The notes under the pieces were generated by a model. The model was not told where the DNA came from. It was given only the letters and a program-made list of their open reading frames with translations, and did no database searches. The position numbers were made by a program, and so were the translations under genes. Source: Cricetomys ansorgei (Eukaryota; Chordata; Mammalia; Rodentia; Nesomyidae). From it: 64,000 nucleotides of DNA. The DNA lies in contig JAMJFZ010003656.1 of NCBI GenBank assembly GCA_026225945.1, forward strand, positions 2,108,001 to 2,172,000. Direction: 5' to 3'. This document shows, piece by piece, positions 10,901 to 64,000 of this stretch (position 1 is its first letter; the number at the start of each line of letters is the position of its first letter).

Positions 10901-13900
10901 ATGGGGATTGGAGAGGAAGCTGTGGCTGGGCCATGGAATTGGGATGACATGGATATTGACTGCCTCACGAGGGAAGAGTTGGGTGATGATGCTCAGGCCT
11001 GGAGCAGATTTTCCTTTGAAATTGAATCCAGAGGCCAAGAAAATGCAGATCCTACCACCAATGTCAACTTCAACCAAGGAGCTGGTACCAGAAATAGCTT
11101 CAATGATGGTTCTAGTATTAGCTTTGGTGGTATAACCAACCCCAGTGGTGGCTTTGGTGGCATACCCAACTCCAATGGTGGCTTTGGTGGCAGAAATGGC
11201 ATTACCTTTGGTAGTGTACCCAACACCTCTGCCAACTTCAGCAGTGCAGCAAGCATTAGCTTTGGTGACACACCCAACACTAGCACTAGTTTCAGTGGCG
11301 GAGCCAGCATTAGCTTCAGTGGCACACCCAGTACTAGTGCCACTTTCTGCAACACAGCAAGCATTAGCTTTGGTGGTGCACCCAGCACTAGCACTAGTTT
11401 CAGCAGTGGAGCCAGTATTAGCTTTGGTGGTACACCCAGCACTAGTACCAGTTTCAGCAGCACAGCCAGCATTAGCTTTGGTGGTGCACCCAGCACTAGC
11501 ACTAGTTTCAGCAGCACAGCCAGCATTAGCTTTGGTGGTGCACCCAGCATTAGCAGTAGTTTCAGTGGTGGATCCAGCATTAGCTTTGGTGGTGCTCCTA
11601 CCGCCAGTACCAGTTTCAGTGGTGGAACCAGCATTAGTTTTGGTGGTTCACCTTGTACCAGTGCCAGTTTCAATGGCGGAGCCAGCTCTGGCTTTGGAGG
11701 CACACTAAGCAGCACCACAGCTGGCTTTAGTGGTGCACTCAGCACAAGCACTAGCTTTGGCAGTGCATCTACCACAAGCACTGTCTTCAGTGGCGCAGTT
11801 AGCACCACCACTGGCTTTGGAGGCACACTTAGCACCAGTGTCTGCTTTGGTAGCTCTTCCTGCTCTGGTGCCGGCTTTGGAGGCACACTCAGTACCAGTA
11901 TCTGCTTTGGTGGTTCTCCTAGCACTAATACTGGTTTTGGTGGTACACTCAGCACCAGTGTTTCCTTTGGTGCTTCTAGCACCAGCTCTGGCTTTGGTGG
12001 CACACTGAGCACTAGTGTCAGCTTTGGTGGCTCTTCTGGCACCATTGCCGGCTTTGGCGGTACACTCAATGGCAGTGCCGGCTTTGGTGGTGCTATCAGC
12101 ACCAGTGCTGGTTTCGGCAGTGCACTCAACAGCAGTGCCAGCTTTGGCGGTGCCATCAGCACCAGTTCTGGATTTGGCAGTGCACTCAGCACCAGTGCCA
12201 GCTTTGGTGGTGTACTCAATGGCAGTTCTGGCTTTGGTGGTGCCATCAGCACCAGTGCCAGCTTTGGTAGTGCACTCAATAACAATGCTGGCTTTGGCAG
12301 TGCCATCAGTACCAGTGCCAGCTTTAGTGGTGTGCTCAATGGCAGTGCTGGCTTTGGCAATGCCATAAGCACCAGTGCCAGTTTTGGTGGTGCACTCAGT
12401 AGCAGTGCTGGCTTTGGCGGCGCCATCAGTACCAGTGCCAGCTTTGGTGGTGCACTCAATAACAGTGCTGGCTTTGGCGGCGCCATCAGTACCAGTGCCA
12501 GCTTTGGTGGCACACTCAATAACAGTGCTGGCTTTGGCGGCGCCATCAGTACCAGTGCCAGCTTCGGTGGTGCAATCAGCACCAACCCCGACTTTGGTGG
12601 TGCCATCAGTACCAGTGCCAGCTTTGGTGGTGCGCTCAATAACAGTTCTAGCTTTGGAGGCGCCATCAGTACCAGTGCCAGCTTTGGTGGCGCGCTCAAT
12701 AACAATCCTGGCTTTGGCGGTGCCATCAGTACCAGTGCCAGCTTTGGTGGCGCACTCAGTAACAGTGCTGGCTTTGGCGGTGCCATCAGCACCAGTGCCA
12801 GCTTTGGTGGCGCGCTCAGTAACAGTGCTGGCTTTGGTGGTGCCATCAGTACCAGTGCCAGCTTTGGTGGTGCAATCAGCACCAACCCCGACTTTGGTGG
12901 TGCATTCAGTACCAGTGTTGGCTTTGGTGGGGCACTTAGTACCACTGACTTTGGTAGTACTCATAGCAACAGCATTAGCTTTGGCAGTGCTCCCACTTCC
13001 AGCGTCAGCTTTGGTGGTTCTCACAGCACTAACCTCTGCTTTGGTGGAGCACCCAGCACCAGTCTCTGTTTTGGCAGTGCATCTAACACCAACCTATGCT
13101 TTGGAGGCGCTTCCAGCACCAACTCCTGCTTTAGTGGTGCTACCAGTGCCAGTTTCAGTGAGGGGCACAATACCAGTGCCATTTTCAGTTTTGGGAATGG
13201 GCTAAGTACCAGTGCTGGCTTTGGAAATGGATTGGGTACCAGTGCTGGCTTTGGCAGCAGCCTAGGTACCAGCACTGGCTTTGGTGGAAGCTTAGGCCCC
13301 AGTGCTAGCTTCAATGGTGGCCTGGGCACCAGCACTGGCTTTGGTGGTGGACTAGGCACCAGCACTGATTTTGGTGGTGGACTAAGTCCTAATGCTGACT
13401 TTGGTGGGGGATTGGGTACCAGTGCTGGCTTTGATGGCGGACTAAGCACCAGCACTGATTTTGGTGGTGGACTGGGCACTGGCACTGGCTTTGGTGATGG
13501 ATTGGGCAGCAGCACTGGCTTTGGTGGTGGACTGGTCACTAGTGATGGCTTTGCTGGTGACCTGGGTACCAATACTGGTTTTGGCGGCACACTTGGCAAT
13601 GGTGCAGGCTTTAGTGTAAGCCTCAGCACTGGCGATGGCTTTGGCAATGGGCCTAATGCCAGCTTCGACAGAGGACTGAATACCATCATTGGCTTTGGCA
13701 GTGATTCCAACACCAGCAGTGGCTTTACTGGTGAACCCAGCACCGGCTCCAGCTTCAGTAATGGACCCAGTTCTATTGTTGGCTTTAGTGGTGGACCAAG
13801 CACTGGTGCTGGCTTCTGCAGTGGACCAAGCACTGGTGGCTTTGGTGGTGGACCAAGTACAGGAGCTGGCTTCGGTGGACCAAACACTGGAGGTGGTTTC

Positions 13901-14095
13901 GGAGGACCAAGCAATGCAGCTGGCTTTGGTGGCAGACTGAATACCAGTACTGGCTTCGGTGGTGGACCAAGCAGCAGTGCTGGCTTCGGTGGTGGACTGA
14001 ACACCAGCGCTGGATTCGGCGGTGGACCCAGCACCGGTACTGGCTTTGGTGGTGGACCCACCAGCCTCGGTGCCTGTAGCTTCTCTTACGGCTAG
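4866..14095 (+). CDS. Tro: Trophinin / MAGE-D3, complete spliced coding sequence (11 coding exons)
   Basis: Coding join: 4866-4910, 5198-6352, 6966-7070, 7174-7237, 7442-7521, 7981-8072, 8754-8833, 8928-8970, 9373-9435, 9908-10022, 10781-14095. The total is 5,157 nt, or 1,718 residues plus TAG, and every junction is GT-AG with matching phase. Residues 1-400 are basic and Ala/Thr-rich, with six K/R clusters. Residues about 436-640 are the MAGE homology domain, the winged-helix fold that MAGE proteins use to bind RING E3 ligases. Residues about 708-1718 are Ser/Gly/Phe decapeptide repeats. I recognised it by close match to human TRO, including the [10 protein letters not shown] start and the ACSFSYG end. 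Human trophinin (about 1,430 residues, from memory) has a shorter array. It is known as a homophilic adhesion factor acting with bystin and tastin; shorter forms (magphinins) arise by alternative splicing. The repeats contain no evident hydrophobic membrane span. The start ATG has A at -3 and G at +4. Confidence 0.96.
5198..6352 (+). CDS. Tro: TRO exon 3, basic N-terminal region (residues 16-400)
   Basis: This large exon of 385 codons is in phase 0. The acceptor is the TAG at 5195-5197. The better-looking CTCTCCAG at 5236-5243 is out of frame; starting at 5198 gives [13 protein letters not shown], as in human TRO. It is rich in Lys, Ala and Thr. Basic clusters recur at residues 60-68, 130-137, 189-199, 241-250, 284-292 and 324-334, each shaped like PKKxxKxKK and spaced 40-60 residues apart, probably acting as nuclear or nucleic-acid-binding signals. 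It ends in RTRGKRNRK before donor GTAAGA. Confidence 0.95.
6966..7070 (+). CDS. Tro: TRO exon 4 (residues 401-435)
   Basis: Thirty-five codons, phase 0 to phase 0, from [11 protein letters not shown] to VAILQER, leading into the MAGE homology domain. The acceptor is the weak CATTGATAAAG and the donor is GTAAGA. Confidence 0.94.
7174..7237 (+). CDS. Tro: TRO exon 5, start of MAGE homology domain
   Basis: Codes for [21 protein letters not shown] plus one base. The LVxYLLxKxQxKxPI pattern is the typical MAGE domain opening. The donor is GTAGCC, weaker than the others. Confidence 0.94.
7442..7521 (+). CDS. Tro: TRO exon 6, MAGE homology domain
   Basis: Codes for [20 protein letters not shown] and onward to LEK, the conserved first winged-helix part of the MAGE domain. 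Eighty nt complete the split codon left by exon 5 and end in phase 0 before donor GTAAAG. Confidence 0.94.
7981..8072 (+). CDS. Tro: TRO exon 7, MAGE homology domain
   Basis: Codes for [10 protein letters not shown] through SSAGILG. The acceptor is CTTGGCAG and the donor is GTAAGC. The Thr codon is split 2+1 with exon 8. Confidence 0.95.
8754..8833 (+). CDS. Tro: TRO exon 8, MAGE homology domain
   Basis: Codes for [20 protein letters not shown] and NGNKASE. The LLMxILxxIFMxGN pattern is the most conserved MAGE domain stretch. The donor is GTAAGT. Confidence 0.96.
8928..8970 (+). CDS. Tro: TRO exon 9, MAGE homology domain
   Basis: Forty-three nt coding for [15 protein letters not shown]. The acceptor is CTCTTGCAG and the donor is GTATGA. 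Phases match both neighbours. Confidence 0.94.
9373..9435 (+). CDS. Tro: TRO exon 10, MAGE homology domain
   Basis: Codes for [20 protein letters not shown] plus two bases of Lys. The acceptor is TTTGCTAG and the donor is GTAAGT. Confidence 0.94.
9908..10022 (+). CDS. Tro: TRO exon 11, end of core MAGE homology domain
   Basis: Codes for [20 protein letters not shown] and onward to KFACK. PxxYEFxWGxRAxxET-type residues are diagnostic of MAGE family C-lobes. The exon ends in phase 0 before donor GTAATG. Confidence 0.95.
10180..10520. repeat. Old interspersed repeat in TRO intron 11
   Basis: Contains degraded forms of phrases seen in a widespread eutherian repeat (GGCTGCCAT, ACAGAAATT, TTCTGGAG, CTTCTTATAAGGACAC). 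The family name is not certain. A related stretch lies at 50,610-50,840. Confidence 0.4.
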
Positions 14096-14106
14096 TGAAG
14101 TTTCAG
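10781..14106 (+). CDS. Tro: TRO exon 12: MAGE domain tail and decapeptide repeat array (coding to 14095)
   Basis: The acceptor TTCATTTTAG ends at 10780. It codes for residues 615-1718: [19 protein letters not shown], an Ala/Glu helix, an acidic linker, then the repeats from about residue 708. The stop TAG is at 14093-14095. An exon junction lies 11 nt past the stop (donor GTAATT at 14107), too close to trigger nonsense-mediated decay. The repeat part originally defined trophinin. Confidence 0.95.
11060..14092 (+). repeat. Tro: Coding 30-bp tandem repeat array of trophinin
   Basis: About 100 units of 30 bp encode ten-residue repeats of the type G-x-x-S-T-S-x-x-F-G. Three zones are visible: SISFGGxPSTS-type to about 11,690; LSTSxxFGG and [10 protein letters not shown] types to about 13,150; and [10 protein letters not shown] and [10 protein letters not shown] types to the end. 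Between 12,061 and 12,900 a 60-bp double unit repeats about 14 times with no length change. Expect length polymorphism and assembly or alignment errors here. Confidence 0.97.
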
Positions 14107-14280
14107 GTAATTGCAATATTCCCTTAGCCAGGATCCATGGGGATAGCTATAATAGCTGGGAGATACTGGAAGAAACCCTAAGATAGGAGGGCCAAGTGAG
14201 AAGATGGAGACAAGAAAGGAAATATGAGGAAATTTGGCTTGGTGCTAACATGTTTCTGGGTATTCTGCTTTGTTTTTCAG

Positions 14281-14510
14281 GTTCCTCCCCACCCCATGTT
14301 TACAGCTAATGCTAACTTTAGCAGTACTTCCCATGGAGCCAACGTGCAGCTTTGGAATCGTTGTCCACACAGCAGCCTAAGCAGCTATTACCCATCGGCT
14401 GAGTGAAACACTATGAAAAATCTGCTGTTCCTGCTTTGTGTTTGCTTACTGTGTTGTTGTCATATTTTGGTATCAGAGTTACATTAAATTTGCCAAAGGA
14501 ATCTGAGCTT
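14281..14510 (+). other. Tro: TRO terminal 3' UTR exon
   Basis: An acceptor with a pyrimidine tract, TTGTTTTTCAG, ends at 14280. The exon is non-coding because the stop lies in exon 12. It carries ATTAAA at 14483-14488, so cleavage is expected around 14,500-14,515. Confidence 0.75.
14483..14488 (+). terminator. Tro: TRO polyadenylation signal ATTAAA
   Basis: This is the common ATTAAA variant, about 200 bases into the last exon, followed by a T-rich stretch at 14,510-14,522. Confidence 0.65.
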
Positions 14511-14515
14511 ATTCC

Positions 14516-15769
14516 TTCTTTTAATATGGCTAGATGTAATGTTTGTAGAACAGCTAGAGTTCAACTTAGTTTTGGGGGACTGTGAGGCTCTAGCTAAAAG
14601 GCAGGGATTTCTCAGGGGCAGAGAGTTCTGGCAAAGTGTGGTAGGCCAAGGTATAATAGCTTGAGCAAAGATATGGAAGGGGAAGCCTGAGGTAGAAGGC
14701 AAACAGAAAGAGTTACAGAGAGTAAATTCATATTAATTTTGGGTAGTTGTGTAAGAATGGAGGGATGAGAAGAGATGGAACTAGGAGCTGACTTGGGAGC
14801 AAGAAGGCATTCACTTGGGATAGGAAAGAGTAGTAAGTATGGAATACTTATTGAGAAGCAGAGGATTGATATGGAAGAGTCAGGAACTGACTGAAGTAGT
14901 ATGAGATGATGGAATGGGATAGGGTGCCAAAAAATAAAGGGTGACCCTGACCTTGAACAGGACTCAAGGATAGATGAAGCGTGGATAAATAGATCTGTTT
15001 CAAGCAGTGATCTTCAACCCTAGTAGATCTCAGGAAAAAAGGTGTGGATGATTCAAAGCTTGTGAAGAAAGGACTAGGGAACAAAGGCCACAAAGTTATG
15101 AGTCTGTTTATCACAGGGACACTAGTACCTGGCCCATAATGGTTAGTGTATGGACAGTAGCTGAAGAGGTAGGTCCAAGTTGGTTAGAGATGGAAGAATA
15201 TTGAGAGACTAATTAACTAGGAGACAATGGAGGGCTCAGAAGGAACATACTGATAAACAAGGGCAGATAATATTTAGGAAATACCACCGGAATGCCTGTG
15301 GCATGGAGACATGCTGCTAAAAATCTTCAGGATGATACAATTTTATGGACTCTTGAATGAATGGGAAGCTTCCAATCACTAAGTCACCCAGAGAAAGGTA
15401 CCACAAATGAAAGCAGGCAATCACTGAAGGTGAGGGAATCACACCCTTGGGAGGGAGGGTATTGATGGCATCATTAACAGTGGCAATGAAATTACTTAGG
15501 GTGGTAGCAGCAGTTGGAGGAGACTGAGCTCTTAGCCCATGTGCTTGATTCTTTTCTGAGTATAATGAACTCATGATGACCCCATGCATCTTGACTACCA
15601 AGGAACCAAACCAACAGGAACTCACAAGGACCTATCTTTTCCATCTTTGAGGGTGCTACCCCAGGACTCTTCCACCTCAGACATCCTTACACATACTTTA
15701 CCAACAGCACCAGAGCTGGGTTAGAATTGAGATCTTGAGAACAATGGGAGAAGCCTTATAGCCTCTTCC
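14516..15769. other. Intergenic spacer between the convergent TRO and PFKFB1 ends
   Basis: About 1.25 kb of unremarkable, purine-rich-on-plus sequence. I see no gene, no RNA gene and no clear repeat. Confidence 0.6.
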
Positions 15770-15777
15770 TGTCCTAT

Positions 15778-16021
15778 AGTAAGGAAGAAATGTCTTTATT
15801 TATCAGAGAACAGTCATTTAAAAGAGCTTTATCCATGACTAGGTAGGTTTCTTAGTTGTGGCTAGGAATTGGGACCTGTTTGGAAGCTGCTGCGGACTTC
15901 TTCACTGGAGGTAGGGCATTCTCAGGCCAAAGCCGGAGTCTGCTTATGGGAGAACAAGGGCAGCAGTTCCTACAGGAGGAAGGCAATGAGGATAGAGGCA
16001 GTCTTATCACTTGGAAAGGGC
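15778..16021 (-). other. Pfkfb1: PFKFB1 3' UTR
   Basis: About 240 bases follow the stop codon, in the same exon, to a predicted cleavage site 10-25 bases past the AATAAA at 15795-15800. The end is estimated. Confidence 0.65.
15795..15800 (-). terminator. Pfkfb1: PFKFB1 polyadenylation signal AATAAA
   Basis: A canonical AATAAA on the minus strand within GATAAATAAAGAC, the first such signal after the stop codon. Confidence 0.7.
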
Positions 16022-61397
<45,376 letters not shown>

Positions 61398-61800
61398 CTT
61401 AGGCGTTGTAGCTAATGATACCACTGCCCACAAGGTATTGAACCTCACTTCCTATGTTCCTAGCTGTCCTTTCTGTTGTCGTGGCCACAGCAACGGGTGG
61501 GCAGGGCTGAGACAGGGGGATGCACTAGGTTTCTGAGTCTCTCAGACTATCTCCAGCTCCCTCTTTTTCTTCTGCTCCTGTATGTACAAGTGGGGCTGTG
61601 GGTGCTGAGAGCAAGAGGCTGGACAGAAGTCGGCAGAGGCCTCTGAACCCCAAGGGCTATGTACATAGAAGATAAGTTGGAGCCCAGCAAGGAAGGCAGC
61701 CAGCAAGACAGCCCAGGTCTGGCCAGTTACTTCCCGCCAATGAAGACAGGACTAGCAGAGTATGCAAATAAAAGACCAAAGATCATGTGCTTACATCCTG
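61398..61800 (-). promoter_or_regulatory. Pfkfb1: PFKFB1 liver promoter and 5' UTR region
   Basis: This lies immediately upstream of the L-type start codon, and no TATA box is obvious. An HNF4-like GACCAAAGATCA lies at 61774-61785 and an octamer-type ATGCAAAT at 61762-61769 (plus-strand reading). In rat the L promoter is liver-specific, uses HNF and NF-I factors, and is where HNF-6 was first characterised. I did not find a convincing HNF-6 site here. Confidence 0.5.
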
Positions 61801-63480
61801 TGTGGTGGGGCATGGCAAAGGTGATGGAGATAGGTCTCAGCTTTGAATTAAAAAAGCAGATCTAAATAGAATGTTAAGCTCCAACTCAAAAACAGAGATT
61901 CATACCAGAATTACAAGGACCCCCAAAACAAAAACACAATGTCCCCAGTTCAAAATGCAATGTTTTGAGCTAGCAATTAAAGGCCTAAACTGGAAGTAGA
62001 CTTTCACTACCCCACTGCGCACTCTATTCAACAAGGCATTGCAAAACTGTCTTTCCCTAGAGTCTGCTGCCTGCCTCTCCACAGGACCTGTCCCTCTTAA
62101 AATGATCTGTCCGGGGCACCCCAAAGAGACTGGCACTATCTGAGCATCTTTATACTCTCTCCAGCCAAGGTTAAATAAATCAGAGTAAATCTGACACCTT
62201 GGGAATAGGAGTGCGTGCAGCCATTGCTGGGCAGAGAGCCGATAAGTAAGCGTAGTTCACATGGCTGTTAGTGCAATGCGATGACGCAGCAATAAAGGTA
62301 TCACAATCTAATCCAAACCCCATCTAAAGCTCTTCATGCCAAGGTGTTGGGATGGGGGCTTAGAGGAGAGGAAAGTGCACTGAGGAGAGTATGAGGCAGT
62401 GGCCTCTATCTAAATAGCACAACTCCATAGGCCAGAGCCATCTTATCCAGATGTCTCCCTGTCATTTGTCCCCATTCTTCTTGCCATTTCCCTGGTTATT
62501 TGGAGATTTTTATCTGTAGAATTCATGCAACTGCACAGCTTGCCTGGAAGATGTCCAAGTGCCCTTTTACTTTATTCTTTGTAACCTTCCCACCCCCAAC
62601 AAACCTCCAGTGATTGGGTATTAGGAAGCTCAACTTTCTTCCACTGAGCTGGACTGCACAAGGGCAATCTCTCGGGAAAAGAAATCGCCAGTCCCTGCCC
62701 TCAAATGCTCCCAGCTCTACTTTGCCTTTTAAGAAGCTTCCTAAAATAACTTCTCAGAACCTTAGTCTATACAAGGGTTAGATTCATTCCAGGTGCTGTG
62801 CATACATCATATAAGACTTTCAATATCAAAGCCTATCTATCACAACAAGTCTACTGAGACAATGGAGCACAGTAATTAAGAACAATGGAATCTGGAGCCA
62901 TACTGTCTGGGTAGAATCTCACTTCTGTCCATTGTTGGATATGAGAAACTGAGCAAAAGACTGAACTTTTCAGTGCCTCAGTTGTTTTCTGTTTTGTTTT
63001 GTTTTTTCATTTGGTATATAGGGAAGGACCATAGTACCAATTTCTTCAATGTTAAGTGAAGATCCAGTGTATTGATACAAATAAAGAAATCTGGGGAATG
63101 CTAAATATATATTATTCAACACTGTTGTTTCCCTTGTGAAGTAAATGATTAGTCTTTTTTCAAGTAATCTATAAGTTCTATCATGATATTATGACACAGG
63201 ATTAACATTTATACTGTAAAGAGTTCCTGAGAATCAATTAGAGAGGTGAACTCAATTGTAATTTTCTGTTTTCATGTAAAGAGTTTAGTTAAAGTTAAGA
63301 TGTTCTCTATAGGTTATTTTTTTCATTTGCCCAAGTAAAAATGGGAAAATGGGGAGGGGATGCATATACTCAAAATGCATTTTATAAATTTGCATGAATG
63401 AAGCCTTACATAAGACAGATTAATAAAATTCTAAATTAAAGAGAAAAATACCCAGAGTTAAAAAACATTTTTGTAGGTTC
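61801..63480. other. Upstream flank of PFKFB1
   Basis: No gene or clear repeat. An antioxidant-response-like ATGACGCAGC lies at 62281-62290, which is weak evidence on its own. Confidence 0.5.
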
Positions 63481-63489
63481 AGGCAGGTT

Positions 63490-63895
63490 TTAGTTAGGGT
63501 TTCTCTTGCTGTGGTAAAGCACATGACAAGAAACAACTTTGGAAGAAAAGGGTTTATTTGGCTTTCACTTCCATATCACTTTCTTTATAAAAGGAAGTCA
63601 GGGCAAGAACCTGGAAGCAGGACCTGAAGCAGAGGCTATGGAGGAATGCTGCTTATTGGCTTGCTCTTCACAGTTTGTTCAGCCTGCTTTCTTATACAAC
63701 TGAAGACCACCACTTTCCCAGGGCTGGTACTGCCCACAGTGACCTGGATCCTCCTATATCAATCACATTAGTCAAAGCAACACTCCCACCAACTTGCCTT
63801 TAGGTCAATCTTATGAAGGCATTTTCTCAATTAAGATTTCTTCTTTCTAGATATGTCTAGGTTTGTGTCAAATTGACAAAATTCAACCAGCACAG
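63490..63895 (-). repeat. Rodent interspersed repeat, ~400-bp family, copy 4
   Basis: TTAGTTAGGGTTTCTCTTGC to AAATTGACAAAATTCAACCA and GCACA. Nearly full-length reverse complement of the copy at 52,190-52,572. Confidence 0.8.
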
Positions 63896-64000
63896 ATAGT
63901 AAATTGATGACCAAGTCAGAAGCAGAATACTTGGGAACATAATTTCTCCTGGTCCAGGGATTTTCTTTTAATTGATCCAGCAAGCTTTATTGAAAAATGT

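Noticed and set aside
10993..12945. 650-codon antisense open frame, and further long frames at 11,705-13,024, 12,375-13,205 and 13,021-14,061
   Set aside because: They are by-products of the 30-bp repeat. They have no splice or start context, and the sense frame is the known trophinin.
11060..14092. Regular 30-bp repeats resembling a CRISPR array
   Set aside because: The units are contiguous and code for protein without unique spacers, in a mammalian gene.
10835..14095. Separate 1,086-residue gene starting at 10835
   Set aside because: It is the 3' exon of TRO. The open frame continues upstream to the acceptor at 10780, and the MAGE domain reads straight into it.
61501..64000. Muscle- or fetal-type first exon of PFKFB1
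   Set aside because: I looked for a short ATG exon ending in phase 1 before a good donor on the minus strand and found no convincing candidate. It may lie elsewhere.

Overview
This window is mammalian nuclear DNA, almost certainly from a muroid rodent. It contains two spliced protein-coding genes with GT-AG introns, CA/TG microsatellites, and B1, B2/B3, B4 and ID-type SINEs. It also holds rodent-type L1 3' ends and an MT-type MaLR retroelement. The gene pair TRO then PFKFB1, arranged tail to tail, matches the conserved mammalian X-chromosome order MAGED2-TRO-PFKFB1-APEX2-ALAS2 (order from general knowledge). I cannot name the species from the sequence alone.

Layout. Positions 1-3,300 are intergenic: the 3' end of an L1, SINEs and microsatellites. 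Positions 3,320-4,340 form a GC-rich promoter with a probable non-coding first exon of TRO (trophinin / MAGE-D3, + strand). The TRO coding sequence runs from 4,866 to 14,095 in 11 coding exons. All splice phases close and give a predicted 1,718-residue protein: a basic, Lys/Ala/Thr-rich N-terminus, a MAGE homology domain, and about 100 decapeptide repeats encoded in one 3.3-kb exon. A 3' UTR exon with an ATTAAA signal ends near 14,510. PFKFB1 (liver 6-phosphofructo-2-kinase/fructose-2,6-bisphosphatase, - strand) ends near 15,780 and begins at 61,397. Its 14 coding exons join without a break into a 471-residue protein of normal family length, starting from the liver-type (L) first exon. Positions 61,400-64,000 hold the L-promoter side and one further interspersed repeat.

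The two genes have unrelated jobs. TRO is a MAGE-D family protein linked to cell adhesion and reproductive tissue. PFKFB1 sets hepatic fructose-2,6-bisphosphate and so the balance of glycolysis and gluconeogenesis. They are convergent, with about 1.3 kb between the two poly(A) sites, so neither shares a promoter with the other.

The 45-kb PFKFB1 gene is mostly intron filled with transposon remains: a 5'-monomer-bearing, internally deleted L1 at 43.7-46.9 kb; an MT MaLR with two LTRs at 38.8-40.8 kb; several older L1 pieces; four copies of a roughly 400-bp rodent repeat, one nested inside an L1; and an unexplained inverted-repeat element at 36.35-36.67 kb. I found no novel gene system. The most interesting features are the homogenised FG-rich TRO repeat array, the inverted-repeat element, and a cluster of substitutions near the PFKFB1 C-terminus.
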